This document shows, one piece after another, positions 1 to 7,827 of a stretch of DNA of 64,000 nt. Positions within the stretch are counted from its first letter, which is position 1. The number at the start of each line of letters is the position of its first letter. The position numbers were made by a program, and so were the translations under genes. The stretch is from Bog-756 sp963769905 (GTDB lineage: Bacteria; Actinomycetota; Acidimicrobiia; Acidimicrobiales; RAAP-2). The notes under the pieces were generated by a model, which saw only the letters and a program-made list of their open reading frames with translations, was not told where the DNA came from and made no database searches. The stretch is from the NCBI GenBank assembly GCA_963769905.1, contig CAVYNG010000001.1, forward strand, positions 682,001 to 746,000, in the 5' to 3' direction.

Positions 1-247
1 GCACGTCCGCCACCGAGGCGAGAGACCGTCGTCCCTGCTCTTCGACCAGCTTGGCCGTCTCGTCGAGATCCTCGCGGCGCGAGAGCGGGTAACCGACGCT
101 CGAGAGGTCCTCGCACAGATCGCAGATCGCGACGTCCGCTCCGAGGCGGGCGAACTCCAACGCGTGACTCCTCCCCTGACCGCGTCCCCCTCCGGTGATC
201 ACCGCGACCCGCCCGGCGAAGGGAAGTCCGTTGTCGTTCTCGCTCAT
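1..247 (-). CDS. Mycofactocin-coupled SDR family oxidoreductase (N-terminal fragment)
   Basis: Only the first 82 codons are in the window; the gene runs off the left edge. The start is ATG at 247-245. It has the Rossmann glycine motif as VITGGGRGQGRSHA (residues about 17-30), then an acidic cofactor-binding turn (ICDLCEDL) and the segment YPLSRREDLDETAKLVEEQGRR. The GQGRSHA signature together with the insertion before the DL-ET helix is typical of the mycofactocin-dependent SDR subfamily, whose NAD cofactor is non-exchangeable and is recycled through mycofactocin. No mycofactocin genes are seen here. Substrate unknown. The SDR assignment is firm, the subfamily likely. Confidence 0.8.
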   Translation of the reverse strand, partial: MSENDNGLPFAGRVAVITGGGRGQGRSHALEFARLGADVAICDLCEDLSSVGYPLSRREDLDETAKLVEEQGRRSLASVADV

Positions 248-324
248 CGTGCCGTCACTCCTCGCATCCCCGAAGCGCGCCGGGTCTCACCGCCGGTCGG
301 ACGATCCTAGAAGAGCGCGGCGCC

Positions 325-1077
325 TCAGGCGTTCCGTCCCCAGGCACGCAGCACCTGCCGGTACCGCTTGTCCCAGCGGTCGTAGGTCTCGCGCAGCGCG
401 CGCCCCGGCCACGACCCCGGCAACAGTTCCTCGGGCAACAAGGGATCGGCCAGCAGGTGGCGGAGCACTGCGGCCGACAACTCGAACCCGGGCGCGAGGT
501 CGGCGGGACCGCTGGGCGTGAGGCGAGCAAGCTCCACCCGCAGCGCTTCCGCGCGCCCGGCCCAGCCGTCGAGATCCCAGAGGCTCGCGACCAGCTCATC
601 CGGCGGCACGTCGGGCGCCCCCGAGTAGAGCGCGAGATCGGGATCATGAGCGGGATCGGGACGCAGTTCGATGTTGTCGGGCCGGAGCCAGAACCCTTCG
701 CGCTGCTCCGCCAACCGCGCGAGCACCAGCCGCTTGCGGCGAGCCGTCCGCTCCTCCGCCGATCGCCCGGTGGTCACGATGACCGCCATGCGCCACTCGC
801 CCTTCCACGGGACCGACTCGCCCTGCCGGCTCTCGTTCTGGCGCGCTTGGCGTTCGAGCAGTCGACCGGCCAGGCGATAGCGCCCCGCGCCGTCGGTCGT
901 CACCTCACCGGCAGCCGCCATGCGACTGAGCGCCACCCGGGCCCGGTTCTCGTTGATGCCGAAGAGTCCGGCGAGGTGCACCAGATGGGAAACCGGCAGC
1001 TCAGGCGGCTCCTCCCCGAGGAGGGCGCTCGCCAAGACCGATCGGGCGGTGAAGGGAACCTTACTATCTTGCATCAT
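325..1077 (-). CDS. PaaX-family transcriptional regulator
   Basis: A 250-residue protein with an N-terminal winged helix (ARSVLASALLGEEPPELPVSHLVHLAGLFGINENRARVALSRM, in pieces, residues 10-55) and the PaaX core and C-terminal domains (WRMAVIVT..., residues 95-245). PaaX proteins repress phenylacetate and related catabolic genes and are released by a CoA thioester. No paa genes are in the window, so the effector is unknown. It is divergent from the fatty-acid desaturase with only 26 bp between start codons, so control of that gene and of itself is likely. A CATCA-TC-TGATG inverted repeat lies over its own start codon. Confidence 0.82.
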   Translation of the reverse strand: MMQDSKVPFTARSVLASALLGEEPPELPVSHLVHLAGLFGINENRARVALSRMAAAGEVTTDGAGRYRLAGRLLERQARQNESRQGESVPWKGEWRMAVIVTTGRSAEERTARRKRLVLARLAEQREGFWLRPDNIELRPDPAHDPDLALYSGAPDVPPDELVASLWDLDGWAGRAEALRVELARLTPSGPADLAPGFELSAAVLRHLLADPLLPEELLPGSWPGRALRETYDRWDKRYRQVLRAWGRNA

Positions 1078-1083
1078 CTGATG
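1072..1083. promoter_or_regulatory. Inverted repeat over the PaaX-type regulator start
   Basis: CATCA, two bases, TGATG: perfect 5-bp arms at 1072-1076 and 1079-1083, covering the ATG of the regulator and lying in the 26-bp gap to the divergent desaturase. A plausible autoregulatory operator; short enough that chance cannot be excluded. Confidence 0.35.
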
Positions 1084-1103
1084 AAGAACTGTAATGTACC
1101 GGC

Positions 1104-2051
1104 ATGGCCACCACGATGGTGCCCGATGCGACCCGGCGTCCCGAGGTCTTCCCGACCGAGCGGCTGCTCGACAACGGGATGTGCCGTCCGGAGCTGCGCC
1201 GTGACCTGCGCCGGATCGACGATGTGCGCAACGCGCTCACCGTCGCATCGGTGTGGGGCTGGGTCGCGCTGATCATCGGCGTCGCGGTGTGGCTCGACTC
1301 GCCGCTCGCCTACCTCGCGGCCTTCATTCTGATGGGGCCCATGTACGCGCGCTTCGCGATCTTGATGCACGAGGCGGCCCACAAGCTCCTCTTCACCAAC
1401 AAGCGCGTCAACGACTTCGTCGGGACCTGGCTCCTCGCCTACCCGACCTTCACTCCGATCTCGATCTACCGCCGTGGTCACTTCGCACACCACCGCGAGG
1501 AGTTCGGGGCGGGCGACCCGGACATCCGCTTCTACGGCGGCTACCCATGTGATCGAAGCGCGCTCCGCCGGCGGCTGGTGCGCGACGCGGTCGGGATCTC
1601 CGGTTGGAAGAACTTCACTCCGCTGTTCAAGTCCTTGAAGTCGAAGACCTTCCGACCGATCTCGCTCTCGATCCTCGGGACCCAAGTGGTGCTCTGGGCG
1701 GTCCTCTGGGCGACGACCGGTCGGTGGTGGATCTACCCGCTGCTCTGGTGGCTCCCCTGGATGACCCAGTGGCGGGTGCTCAACCGTCTCCGTTCGATCG
1801 CCGAGCACGGAGGGCTCGAGTCCGGCGGGGACCGACGGGTGACCACGCACCACGTGCGCCAGAGTTGGCTCGCTCGATTCTGGTTCGTGCCGTTCCACAC
1901 CGGTCTCCATCTCGCGCACCACGTCGACATGGGAGTTCCCTGGCGCAACCTACCGGCCTTCAACGCCGAATTGGAGCGCTCGGGCTATATCACCGACTCG
2001 CTGACCTACCCGACCTACTGGTCACTCTGGAAGACCCTGGCGTCGGCCTGA
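1104..2051 (+). CDS. Fatty acid desaturase family membrane protein
   Basis: A 315-residue integral membrane di-iron enzyme. The three histidine clusters of membrane desaturases are visible: HEAAH (about residue 89), HFAHH (about 130) and HLAHH near the C-terminus (about 271). Hydrophobic helices lie around residues 45-85 and 190-215. The family inserts a double bond into, or hydroxylates, acyl chains or carotenoid-like lipids with O2 and an electron donor. Start ATG 1104 gives a very short or leaderless transcript. It is divergent from the PaaX-type regulator and convergent with pgi, the two stop codons being one base apart. The specific substrate cannot be read from sequence. Confidence 0.85.
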   Translation: MATTMVPDATRRPEVFPTERLLDNGMCRPELRRDLRRIDDVRNALTVASVWGWVALIIGVAVWLDSPLAYLAAFILMGPMYARFAILMHEAAHKLLFTNKRVNDFVGTWLLAYPTFTPISIYRRGHFAHHREEFGAGDPDIRFYGGYPCDRSALRRRLVRDAVGISGWKNFTPLFKSLKSKTFRPISLSILGTQVVLWAVLWATTGRWWIYPLLWWLPWMTQWRVLNRLRSIAEHGGLESGGDRRVTTHHVRQSWLARFWFVPFHTGLHLAHHVDMGVPWRNLPAFNAELERSGYITDSLTYPTYWSLWKTLASA

Positions 2052-2052
2052 A

Positions 2053-3709
2053 TCAGGTCCGGCGACCACGCATTGCGCGGTAGCGCCCGACGAGCGCGGC
2101 GGTCGAGCTGTCCTGGCTCCCGAGGTCGGGCGGCTCTGTACCGGTGAGTGCCGGAGCGAGCTCCACGGCCATCGCCTTGCCGAGCTCGACGCCCCATTGG
2201 TCGAACGAATCGATGCCGAAGACCGCCCCTTCCGTGAACACGGTGTGCTCGTAGAGCGCGACGAGCTGGCCGAGCACCGAGGGGGTCAGCTTCGGAGCCA
2301 AGATGGTCGAGGTCGGATGGTTCCCTGGCATCACCTTGTGCGGCACGAGGCCGGCGGGGGTCCCGTCGGCTGCGACCTCCTCCGCGGTGCGTCCGAACGC
2401 CAGTGCCGCCGACTGCGCGAAGCAGTTGGCCATCAACAGGTCCTGTTGGTCACCCTCGTCGCGGGTCGATTCGGCGAATCCGAGGAAGTCCGCGGGGATC
2501 AGCAGGGTGCCCTGGTGGATGAGTTGGTAGAAGGCGTGCTGTCCGTTGGTCCCCGGCTCGCCCCAGAAGATCTCCCCGGTCGGGCCCCACACCGGTGAGC
2601 CGTCGCGGCGCACCGACTTGCCGTTCGACTCCATGGTCAGCTGCTGGAGATACGCGGGAAACCGCGCGAGGCGCTCGGAATAGGGCAGCACGGCGTGGGT
2701 CTCCGCACCGAACAACTCGTGGTACCAGACGTTCAGCATGCCCTGGACGACAGGGAGGTTCTCCTCGAGCGGCGTGGTCGCGAAGTGGCGGTCGATCTGG
2801 TGGAAGCCGGCGAGCATGTCGGCGAACGCGTCCGGGCCGATGGCCACCATGAGCGAGAAACCGATCGCCGAATCGACCGAATAGCGGCCGCCCACCCACT
2901 CCCAGAAACCGAACATGTTCTTCGGGTCGATCCCGAACTCGGCGACTCCCTCGCGGTTGGTCGAGACCGCGACGAAGTGCCGGGCCACCGCCTCGTCGCC
3001 GCTCCCGAGCCCTTCCAGAAGCCACTGGCGCGCCGCGGTCGCGTTGGTCAGGGTCTCGAGGGTGGTGAAGGTCTTCGAGCTCACCACGAAGAGGGTGCGG
3101 GCCGGGTCGAGATCGTGGGTCTTCTGGTAGAGGTCGATCGGATCGACGTTGGACACGAACCGGCACTCGAGGTTCTCCGCGGCGTAGTCGGCAAGGGCCT
3201 CGTAGGCCATCGCCGGCCCGAGGTCGGAGCCGCCGATCCCGATGTTGACCACCGTGCGTGATGGTGAGACCGGTCTGCCCTTTCCACTCGCCCGAACGGA
3301 TCCGCCCGGCGACTCCGGCCATCCGATCGAGCACTTCGTGCACGTCGGGGACGACGTCGCGACCGTCGATCTCGAAGCGGGAGCCGCGGGGCATACGGAG
3401 TGCGACGTGACCGACCGCCCGGTTCTCGGTGGTGTTGATGTGCTCGCCGGCGAACATCGCGTCGCGCAGCTGCTCGACGCCGGCCCGGCGTGCGACGGCC
3501 GTGAGCAGCGAGAGGGTCTCGTCGGTCACCCGGTGCTTGGAGATGTCGACGAGAAGGTCCGCGGCCGAAAGCGCCATCCGACTCCCGCGGTCGGGGTCCT
3601 CGGCGAAGAGCTCCCGCAGATGCCGATCGCGGAGGACGGCGTAGTGCTCGGTCAGGCGGCGCCACTCGTCGGTGGTCGAGACGTCCACCAGGTCACCAGT
3701 CAGGTCCAT
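2053..3709 (-). CDS. pgi: Glucose-6-phosphate isomerase, interrupted by a one-base frameshift
   Basis: Interconverts glucose-6-phosphate and fructose-6-phosphate in the cytoplasm. The N-terminal part (3709 down to about 3253) carries the family pattern HINTTENRAVGHVALR and ends at KGQTGLTITH. The rest continues in another frame with VNIGIGGSDLGP, then SKTFTTLETLTN and the catalytic region GGRYSVDSAIGFS, to HPTSTI and the C-terminus. Joining the frames needs removal of one C near 3252-3253 (ACCACCG on the plus strand), giving about 551 residues, the normal length. No other damage is visible, so a sequencing error or very recent mutation is more likely than an old pseudogene. It has no recognised operon partner. 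Confidence 0.9.
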
Positions 3710-3825
3710 GGTCCCTCGATCCTGGCGGCGCCACCCCGTCGGCCGCCGCGCCCTCGCACTCTAGGGGGCCGGCATCGCCGCCGACCCGCCCGGCCGACGC
3801 GGCCGACGCGGCTAGATCACCGACT

Positions 3826-3880
3826 GATTACCTTTCCGTGACGCGACGATCGCGTGCTGTTCACCTGGCCTCCATAGGGT
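3826..3880 (+). promoter_or_regulatory. PHO-box-like promoter upstream of response regulator 1
   Basis: GTTCACC at 3859, preceded in 11-nt phase by GATCGCG (3848) and GATTACC (3826), with a -10 TAGGGT at 3875-3880, exactly 16 nt from the start of GTTCACC. The same geometry occurs before response regulator 2 and pstS. Direct repeats of GTTCACC-type 11-mers are the known PhoP binding pattern in actinobacteria. Confidence 0.6.
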
Positions 3881-3887
3881 TCGGGTG

Positions 3888-4121
3888 ATGGCTGCGAATC
3901 CGATCGCCCGGTGCTCGGGCCCGCTTGCGGGCCGGCGACCGGGCGGTGCGCCGATCGGCTCGTCCCGTCCGGGGGCCTGGCCTCCACCGCCTCTCACGGC
4001 AACCCCGTTGCACAGTTCCTCTCCGGCGCGCTGCTCCCACCGCGGACGGGCCGTTTCGGCGTTGCCGCACCACGAAGCCCGAGGTGCCTGCGCGCCCCGG
4101 GGTCGAGGTGGCGCGGCGTGA
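3888..4121 (+). CDS. Possible leaderless leader ORF before response regulator 1
   Basis: ATG 3888 sits 8 nt after the TAGGGT -10, so a transcript from that promoter would begin at or next to this codon. The 77-codon frame ends in TGA overlapping the GTG start of the response regulator (GTGA), which would couple the two. The composition (Arg, Pro, Ala, Ser rich, no domain) looks like an out-of-frame high-GC reading, so it may simply be a 5' leader. Otherwise nothing recognisable lies between 3710 and 4117. Confidence 0.25.
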   Translation: MAANPIARCSGPLAGRRPGGAPIGSSRPGAWPPPPLTATPLHSSSPARCSHRGRAVSALPHHEARGACAPRGRGGAA

Positions 4122-4874
4122 CCACCACACTCATGTACCGCGAGGTCGCTGCGGGCGCCCTTCCGCCGGAGGGTCATCCGACGATCCTGATCATCGACGA
4201 CGACCCGGCGTCGCGGGACTCGGTCGCGGCGACGCTCTCGGTCGAGGGTTTCGACGTGGTCACCGCGACCGGCGAGGAAGAGGGCACCGCGCTCATCCGC
4301 GCCGCCCGTCCCTCGCTCGTCCTGCTCGACATGCAGGTCGCCGATTCGCAGGGCCTCGCGGTCTTTCGGAGGATCGTCACACTCGCGCCCGGTCTTCCGG
4401 TGATCATGGTGACTGCCCGCGACGACGAGCTCGACGCAGTCCTCTCGCTCGAAGCCGGTGCCGCTGACCACGTCACCAAGCCGGCCCGGCCGCGCGAACT
4501 CACTGCGCGGATCCGCGCCGTCCTCCGGCGGGTCGCGGCAGCGATCACCGGCCGATGCCGAAGCCGGCCCGAGCGGCGCCTACGCATTCGGCCCCGTGTC
4601 CATCGACGCATCACTGCGCGAGGTGACCGTACGCGGCCGGCCCGTCGAGTTGTCCCGCAAGGAGTTCGACCTCCTGGCGCTGCTCGTCTCCGAGGCGGGA
4701 CACGTGGTGACCCGTCGCCAGTGCATGGACCGGATCTGGCGTGATCGCAAACGCGGTGACAGCCGCACCCTCGACACCCATGTGAAGCGCCTGCGCAAGA
4801 AGGTCGAGCTCGAGCCGGCCGATCCCCAGCACATCGTGACCGTGCGCGGGATCGGCTACCGCTTCAAGCCGTAG
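4118..4874 (+). CDS. OmpR/PhoB-family response regulator 1, frameshifted in the linker
   Basis: The receiver domain follows GTG 4118 (GAGG ribosome binding site upstream): acidic pair in ILIIDDDP, phospho-acceptor Asp in LVLLDMQ, Thr in IMVTARDDELD and Lys in VTKPARPREL. The winged-helix effector domain (LSRKEFDLLALLVSEAGHVV, then DSRTLDTHVKRLRKK and IVTVRGIGYRF) is in the next frame. One extra base somewhere in about 4535-4570, in the poorly conserved linker, separates them. Corrected length about 251 residues. It is closely related to response regulator 2 at 6175. No histidine kinase is adjacent. The PHO-box promoter suggests a role in phosphate control. Confidence 0.8.
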
Positions 4875-5040
4875 GAGTCCGCCCGACTCCGATTCGCCCA
4901 ACAGTAACTCCCCCCTGGTAGGACGCAGGAGGTGTGCGGGCGGACCCCCACGGCTTGAACCACACGGCCCGGTCGGAGCAACTCCCTGCACACCGCTTCT
5001 GGCCGCCGCGCCGACGCCGCACGCTTCGACGGCGCCCTTC

Positions 5041-5046
5041 TACACT
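5041..5046 (+). promoter_or_regulatory. -10 element of the fluoride riboswitch/fluC transcript
   Basis: TACACT, followed 6-7 nt later by the first paired bases of the riboswitch, so transcription would start at its 5' edge. No good -35 is evident. Confidence 0.45.
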
Positions 5047-5050
5047 GGTC

Positions 5051-5101
5051 GTGGCGATGGAGCTCGCCACAACCGCCGCTCAAGGCTGATGGCTCCTACC
5101 G
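5051..5101 (+). ncRNA. Fluoride riboswitch (crcB motif)
   Basis: The conserved crcB-motif landmarks are present in order: GGCGATGG (5053-5060), pairing segment TCGCC, AACCGCC, then GGCTGATGGCTCCTAC (5084-5099). It lies about 35 nt before the fluC pair, whose products export fluoride, which is the expected target. The 3' strand GCTCC can pair with GGAGC of the Shine-Dalgarno region (GAGGGAGC) before the first fluC start, so translational control is a plausible expression platform; that part is inference. Confidence 0.93.
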
Positions 5102-5135
5102 GACAGGTCAGTCGAGCACGAGCGAGGGAGCGGCG

Positions 5136-5711
5136 GTGGTACGAGCGGACCGTGGTCGCCATCCTCAGGCTCTCGCCCGCATCGTGGCAATCGCGCTCGG
5201 CGGCGCCCTCGGGACCCTCGCCCGCGACGGAGCCGATCATGTGCTCTCGGTCGGGACGACCGGGTTCCCTTGGTCGACCTTTCTCGTCAACGTCACCGGC
5301 TCCTTCGTCCTCGCCGCGATCCTGACTCTCCTCGTCGAACGCTTGCCGCCCACCCAATTCGTCCGTCCCTTCGCCGCGATCGGGTTCTGCGGGGGTTTCA
5401 CCACGTTCTCCACCTTTGCCGTCGAGATCGTCCAGCGCGGCCAGCACGGCCGAGCCGGGCTCGCGGCGCTCTACCTCGCCGCATCCCTCGTCGTCGGGCT
5501 GGCTGCCGCGGTCGCGGGGATCACCGTCGTCCGCGGCCGACTCGTCACGGTCGGCGCCAGGAGGATGGAGAGCATTCCCGACCCAGACGACCTCGGTGTG
5601 CTGTACGACCGCGCCGCGGGCATGGCCATTGGAGTCGGGGGCGCGACCGTCGACACAGACACAGACACAGACGCGGACGAAGACGAGGACGAGGATCCGG
5701 TGCCCGCATGA
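5136..5711 (+). CDS. crcB: Fluoride ion channel FluC/CrcB, first subunit
   Basis: A 191-residue four-helix membrane protein that exports fluoride. It shows the family motifs GALGTLAR (N-terminus), WSTFLVNVTGSFVLA and GFCGGFTTFSTF, the latter holding the fluoride-path Phe and Thr residues. Start GTG 5136 follows GAGGGAG. It is unusual in having a long cytosolic C-terminal extension of about 50 residues ending in alternating Thr-Asp then Asp-Glu runs, encoded by a near-microsatellite GACACA/GACGAG stretch (5653-5693). Its stop overlaps the second fluC gene (ATGA). Paired short paralogues commonly act as a heterodimer. Controlled by the riboswitch upstream. Confidence 0.9.
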   Translation: MVRADRGRHPQALARIVAIALGGALGTLARDGADHVLSVGTTGFPWSTFLVNVTGSFVLAAILTLLVERLPPTQFVRPFAAIGFCGGFTTFSTFAVEIVQRGQHGRAGLAALYLAASLVVGLAAAVAGITVVRGRLVTVGARRMESIPDPDDLGVLYDRAAGMAIGVGGATVDTDTDTDADEDEDEDPVPA

Positions 5712-6076
5712 TCGTCGTCGGCCTCGCTGTCGCCGGCGCGTTCGGCGCGGTGCTCCGATACGCGGTCGACCACGCCTTCCAGCGGCGAGCGCGCTCGGAC
5801 TTCCCGCTCGGCACGCTCGTCGTCAACGTGACCGGCGCGTTCCTCCTCGGGCTCCTCGTCGGGTCCGCGGACCACCACGGACTCTCGACCGCCTGGGTCA
5901 CCGTGCTCGGGACCGGGCTGGTCGGGGCGTACACCACCTTCTCCACCTTCACCTTCGACACCGTCCGCTTGCTCGAGAATGCAGAGTGGGGTGCGACTGC
6001 GATCAACATCGCGGCGTCCCTCGGTGCGGGCCTCACCGCGGCCGCGCTCGGCCTGGCGCTCGGATCGCTCACGTGA
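5708..6076 (+). CDS. crcB: Fluoride ion channel FluC/CrcB, second subunit
   Basis: A 122-residue, compact four-helix FluC. Motifs: GAFGAVLRYAVD, LGTLVVNVTGAFLLG and GLVGAYTTFSTFTFDT. ATG 5708 overlaps the stop of the first subunit, so both are translated from the fluoride-controlled message. It lacks the acidic tail of its partner. Two different genes per locus is a common arrangement in Gram-positive bacteria and suggests a heteromeric dual-topology channel. Confidence 0.92.
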   Translation: MIVVGLAVAGAFGAVLRYAVDHAFQRRARSDFPLGTLVVNVTGAFLLGLLVGSADHHGLSTAWVTVLGTGLVGAYTTFSTFTFDTVRLLENAEWGATAINIAASLGAGLTAAALGLALGSLT

Positions 6077-6084
6077 AGTTCGTC

Positions 6085-6150
6085 GTTCACACAACGATCA
6101 TCGGGCGGTTGCTCGCGGTTCGGATGAAGTTCACCCAGCTCCCCTAGGGT
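6085..6150 (+). promoter_or_regulatory. PHO-box-like array and promoter of response regulator 2
   Basis: GTTC units start at 6085, 6118 and 6129 (GTTCACCC), all in 11-nt phase, with weaker GATC (6096) and GGTT (6107) in the remaining slots. The -10 TAGGGT (6145-6150) begins 16 nt after the start of GTTCACCC, exactly as before response regulator 1. Confidence 0.65.
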
Positions 6151-6174
6151 CCCGGCGGGAGGTCGCCCCCGCCG

Positions 6175-6951
6175 ATGGCTGTCGTCGACGAGAGGACCAG
6201 AGTGCTGGTGATCGAGGACGAGGAGTCCTATCGCCAAGCACTTTCCTCCGGGCTCGGCCGCGAGGGCTTCGAGGTCGCGGTGGCCGCCGACGGCGCAGAG
6301 GGGCTCCGACTGTTCGCCGATCGGCAGCCCGACATCGTGCTGCTCGACATGCTGCTCCCGGGGATGCACGGGATCGAGGTCTGCCGCCGCCTCCGGTCGC
6401 TGTCTCCGGTGCCGGTGGTGATGGTGAGCGCCGTCGACGCCGAACTCGACGTGGTCCTCGGGCTCGAGCTGGGCGCGGCCGACTACGTCACCAAGCCCTT
6501 CCACCTGCGAGAGCTCGTCGCCCGCATGCAGGCCATCCTCCGGCGGGTCGCACCGGCGGGTGACGGCCTGTCGACGGTCGAGGAACCCGGTCATGCCGGT
6601 CGCTTCGAGACCTCGGCACCAGGCACCACGGCGACGTTCGGGCCGGTGGCCGTCGACTTCGCGCGGCGCGACGTCCGGGTCGGGGGTCACCGGACCCACC
6701 TCTCGCGCCGCGAGTTCGACCTGCTGGCGGCCCTGCTCTCGCCGGCCCGACACGTGCGGACCCGCACCGAGCTGATCGACCTGCTCTGGCCCGACCGCGA
6801 GCTCTCCGACTCGAGGACCCTCGACACCCACATCCACCGGCTGCGCGCCAAGCTCGAACCGGATCCGTCCCAGCCGCGGTTCATCGTGACCGTCCGCGGC
6901 GTGGGTTTCCGCCTCGACCCGGACGGTGCCGACCGGGCGCTCCGACCCTAG
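6175..6951 (+). CDS. OmpR/PhoB-family response regulator 2 (PhoP/RegX3-like)
   Basis: 258 residues. Receiver at residues 8-125: acidic residues in VLVIEDEE, phospho-Asp in IVLLDMLLPG, Ser in VMVSAVDAE and Lys in YVTKPFHLREL. Winged helix at about 155-250: LSRREFDLLAALLSPARH, DSRTLDTHIHRLRAKL, IVTVRGVGFRL. ATG 6175 follows GGGAGG. It is convergent with pstB and adjacent to the Pst operon. No kinase gene lies nearby. The PHO-box promoter points to autoregulation within phosphate control; identity as the PhoP or RegX3 orthologue is inferred from context. Confidence 0.88.
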   Translation: MAVVDERTRVLVIEDEESYRQALSSGLGREGFEVAVAADGAEGLRLFADRQPDIVLLDMLLPGMHGIEVCRRLRSLSPVPVVMVSAVDAELDVVLGLELGAADYVTKPFHLRELVARMQAILRRVAPAGDGLSTVEEPGHAGRFETSAPGTTATFGPVAVDFARRDVRVGGHRTHLSRREFDLLAALLSPARHVRTRTELIDLLWPDRELSDSRTLDTHIHRLRAKLEPDPSQPRFIVTVRGVGFRLDPDGADRALRP

Positions 6952-6975
6952 GTTCGCGCCCGGATCGGCGGCCGC

Positions 6976-7827
6976 TCAGCCGAAGCGGCCGTTCACGTAG
7001 TCGAGGGTGCGGGGGTCCGACGGCTCGCTGAACATCTTTGCCGTCGGACCGGTCTCGATGAGCTCGCCGGTCCGGTCCTCGTTCATCAAAAGGAACGCGC
7101 ACCGGTCCGACACCCGCATGGCCTGCTGCATGTTGTGGGTCACGATGACGATGGTCACCCGCCGCTTGAGCTCCCCGACCAGCTCTTCGATGCGCTTCGT
7201 CGCGACGGGGTCGAGGGAGGAGGTCGGCTCGTCCATCAGCAGCACCTCGGGCTCGACGGCGAGCGCCCGCGCGATGCAGAGGCGTTGCTGCTCGCCGCCG
7301 GAGAGCGTCGAGGCGTGGGCCTTCATCCGATCACGGACGCTGTCCCAGAGCGCGGCCGCGACCAGTGCCGACTCGGCGGCCTCGTCGAGAAGCGCCTTCT
7401 TCCGCACGCCGTTGAAGCGAAGGCCCGCGACCGCGTTCTCGTAGATGCTCATGGTCGGGAAGGGGTTCGGCCGCTGGAACACCATCCCGACCTTCGACCG
7501 CAGCAGCGTCGGGTTGGTGGACGGTGCGTACACGTCGAGATCTCCGAGGTGCACGCCTCCGCTGACCGATGCGGTCCGCTCGGTGTCGTGCATCCGGTTG
7601 AGCGCTCGGAGCAGCGTCGTCTTCCCCGACCCTGAAGGGCCGATGAGCGCGGTGATCTCCCCCTGGTGGATGTCGAGGCTGATCCCCCGCACCGCGTCGT
7701 GCCCGGCGAAGGACACCGTGACGTCGCGCAGCTGCATGACCGGGGTGCCCGGTTCGCCGCCGAGGAGCACCTCGCCGGTGCTGGGGCCGACGTCGTCCCT
7801 CGTCGTCGGGGATCCCGGGTCGATCAT
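6976..7827 (-). CDS. pstB: Phosphate ABC transporter ATP-binding protein PstB
   Basis: ATPase of the high-affinity phosphate importer at the cytoplasmic membrane face. Walker A GPSGSGKTT, Q-loop VFQRPNPFPTMSIYENAVAGL (in pieces, hallmark of PstB), signature LSGGEQQRLCIARAL, Walker B VLLMDEPTSSLDP and switch His in IVIVTHNMQQ are all present. ATG 7827 overlaps the pstA stop as ATGA and is preferred over an upstream in-frame ATG at 7848; this gives 283 residues. Last gene of pstSCAB. Confidence 0.95.
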   Translation of the reverse strand: MIDPGSPTTRDDVGPSTGEVLLGGEPGTPVMQLRDVTVSFAGHDAVRGISLDIHQGEITALIGPSGSGKTTLLRALNRMHDTERTASVSGGVHLGDLDVYAPSTNPTLLRSKVGMVFQRPNPFPTMSIYENAVAGLRFNGVRKKALLDEAAESALVAAALWDSVRDRMKAHASTLSGGEQQRLCIARALAVEPEVLLMDEPTSSLDPVATKRIEELVGELKRRVTIVIVTHNMQQAMRVSDRCAFLLMNEDRTGELIETGPTAKMFSEPSDPRTLDYVNGRFG

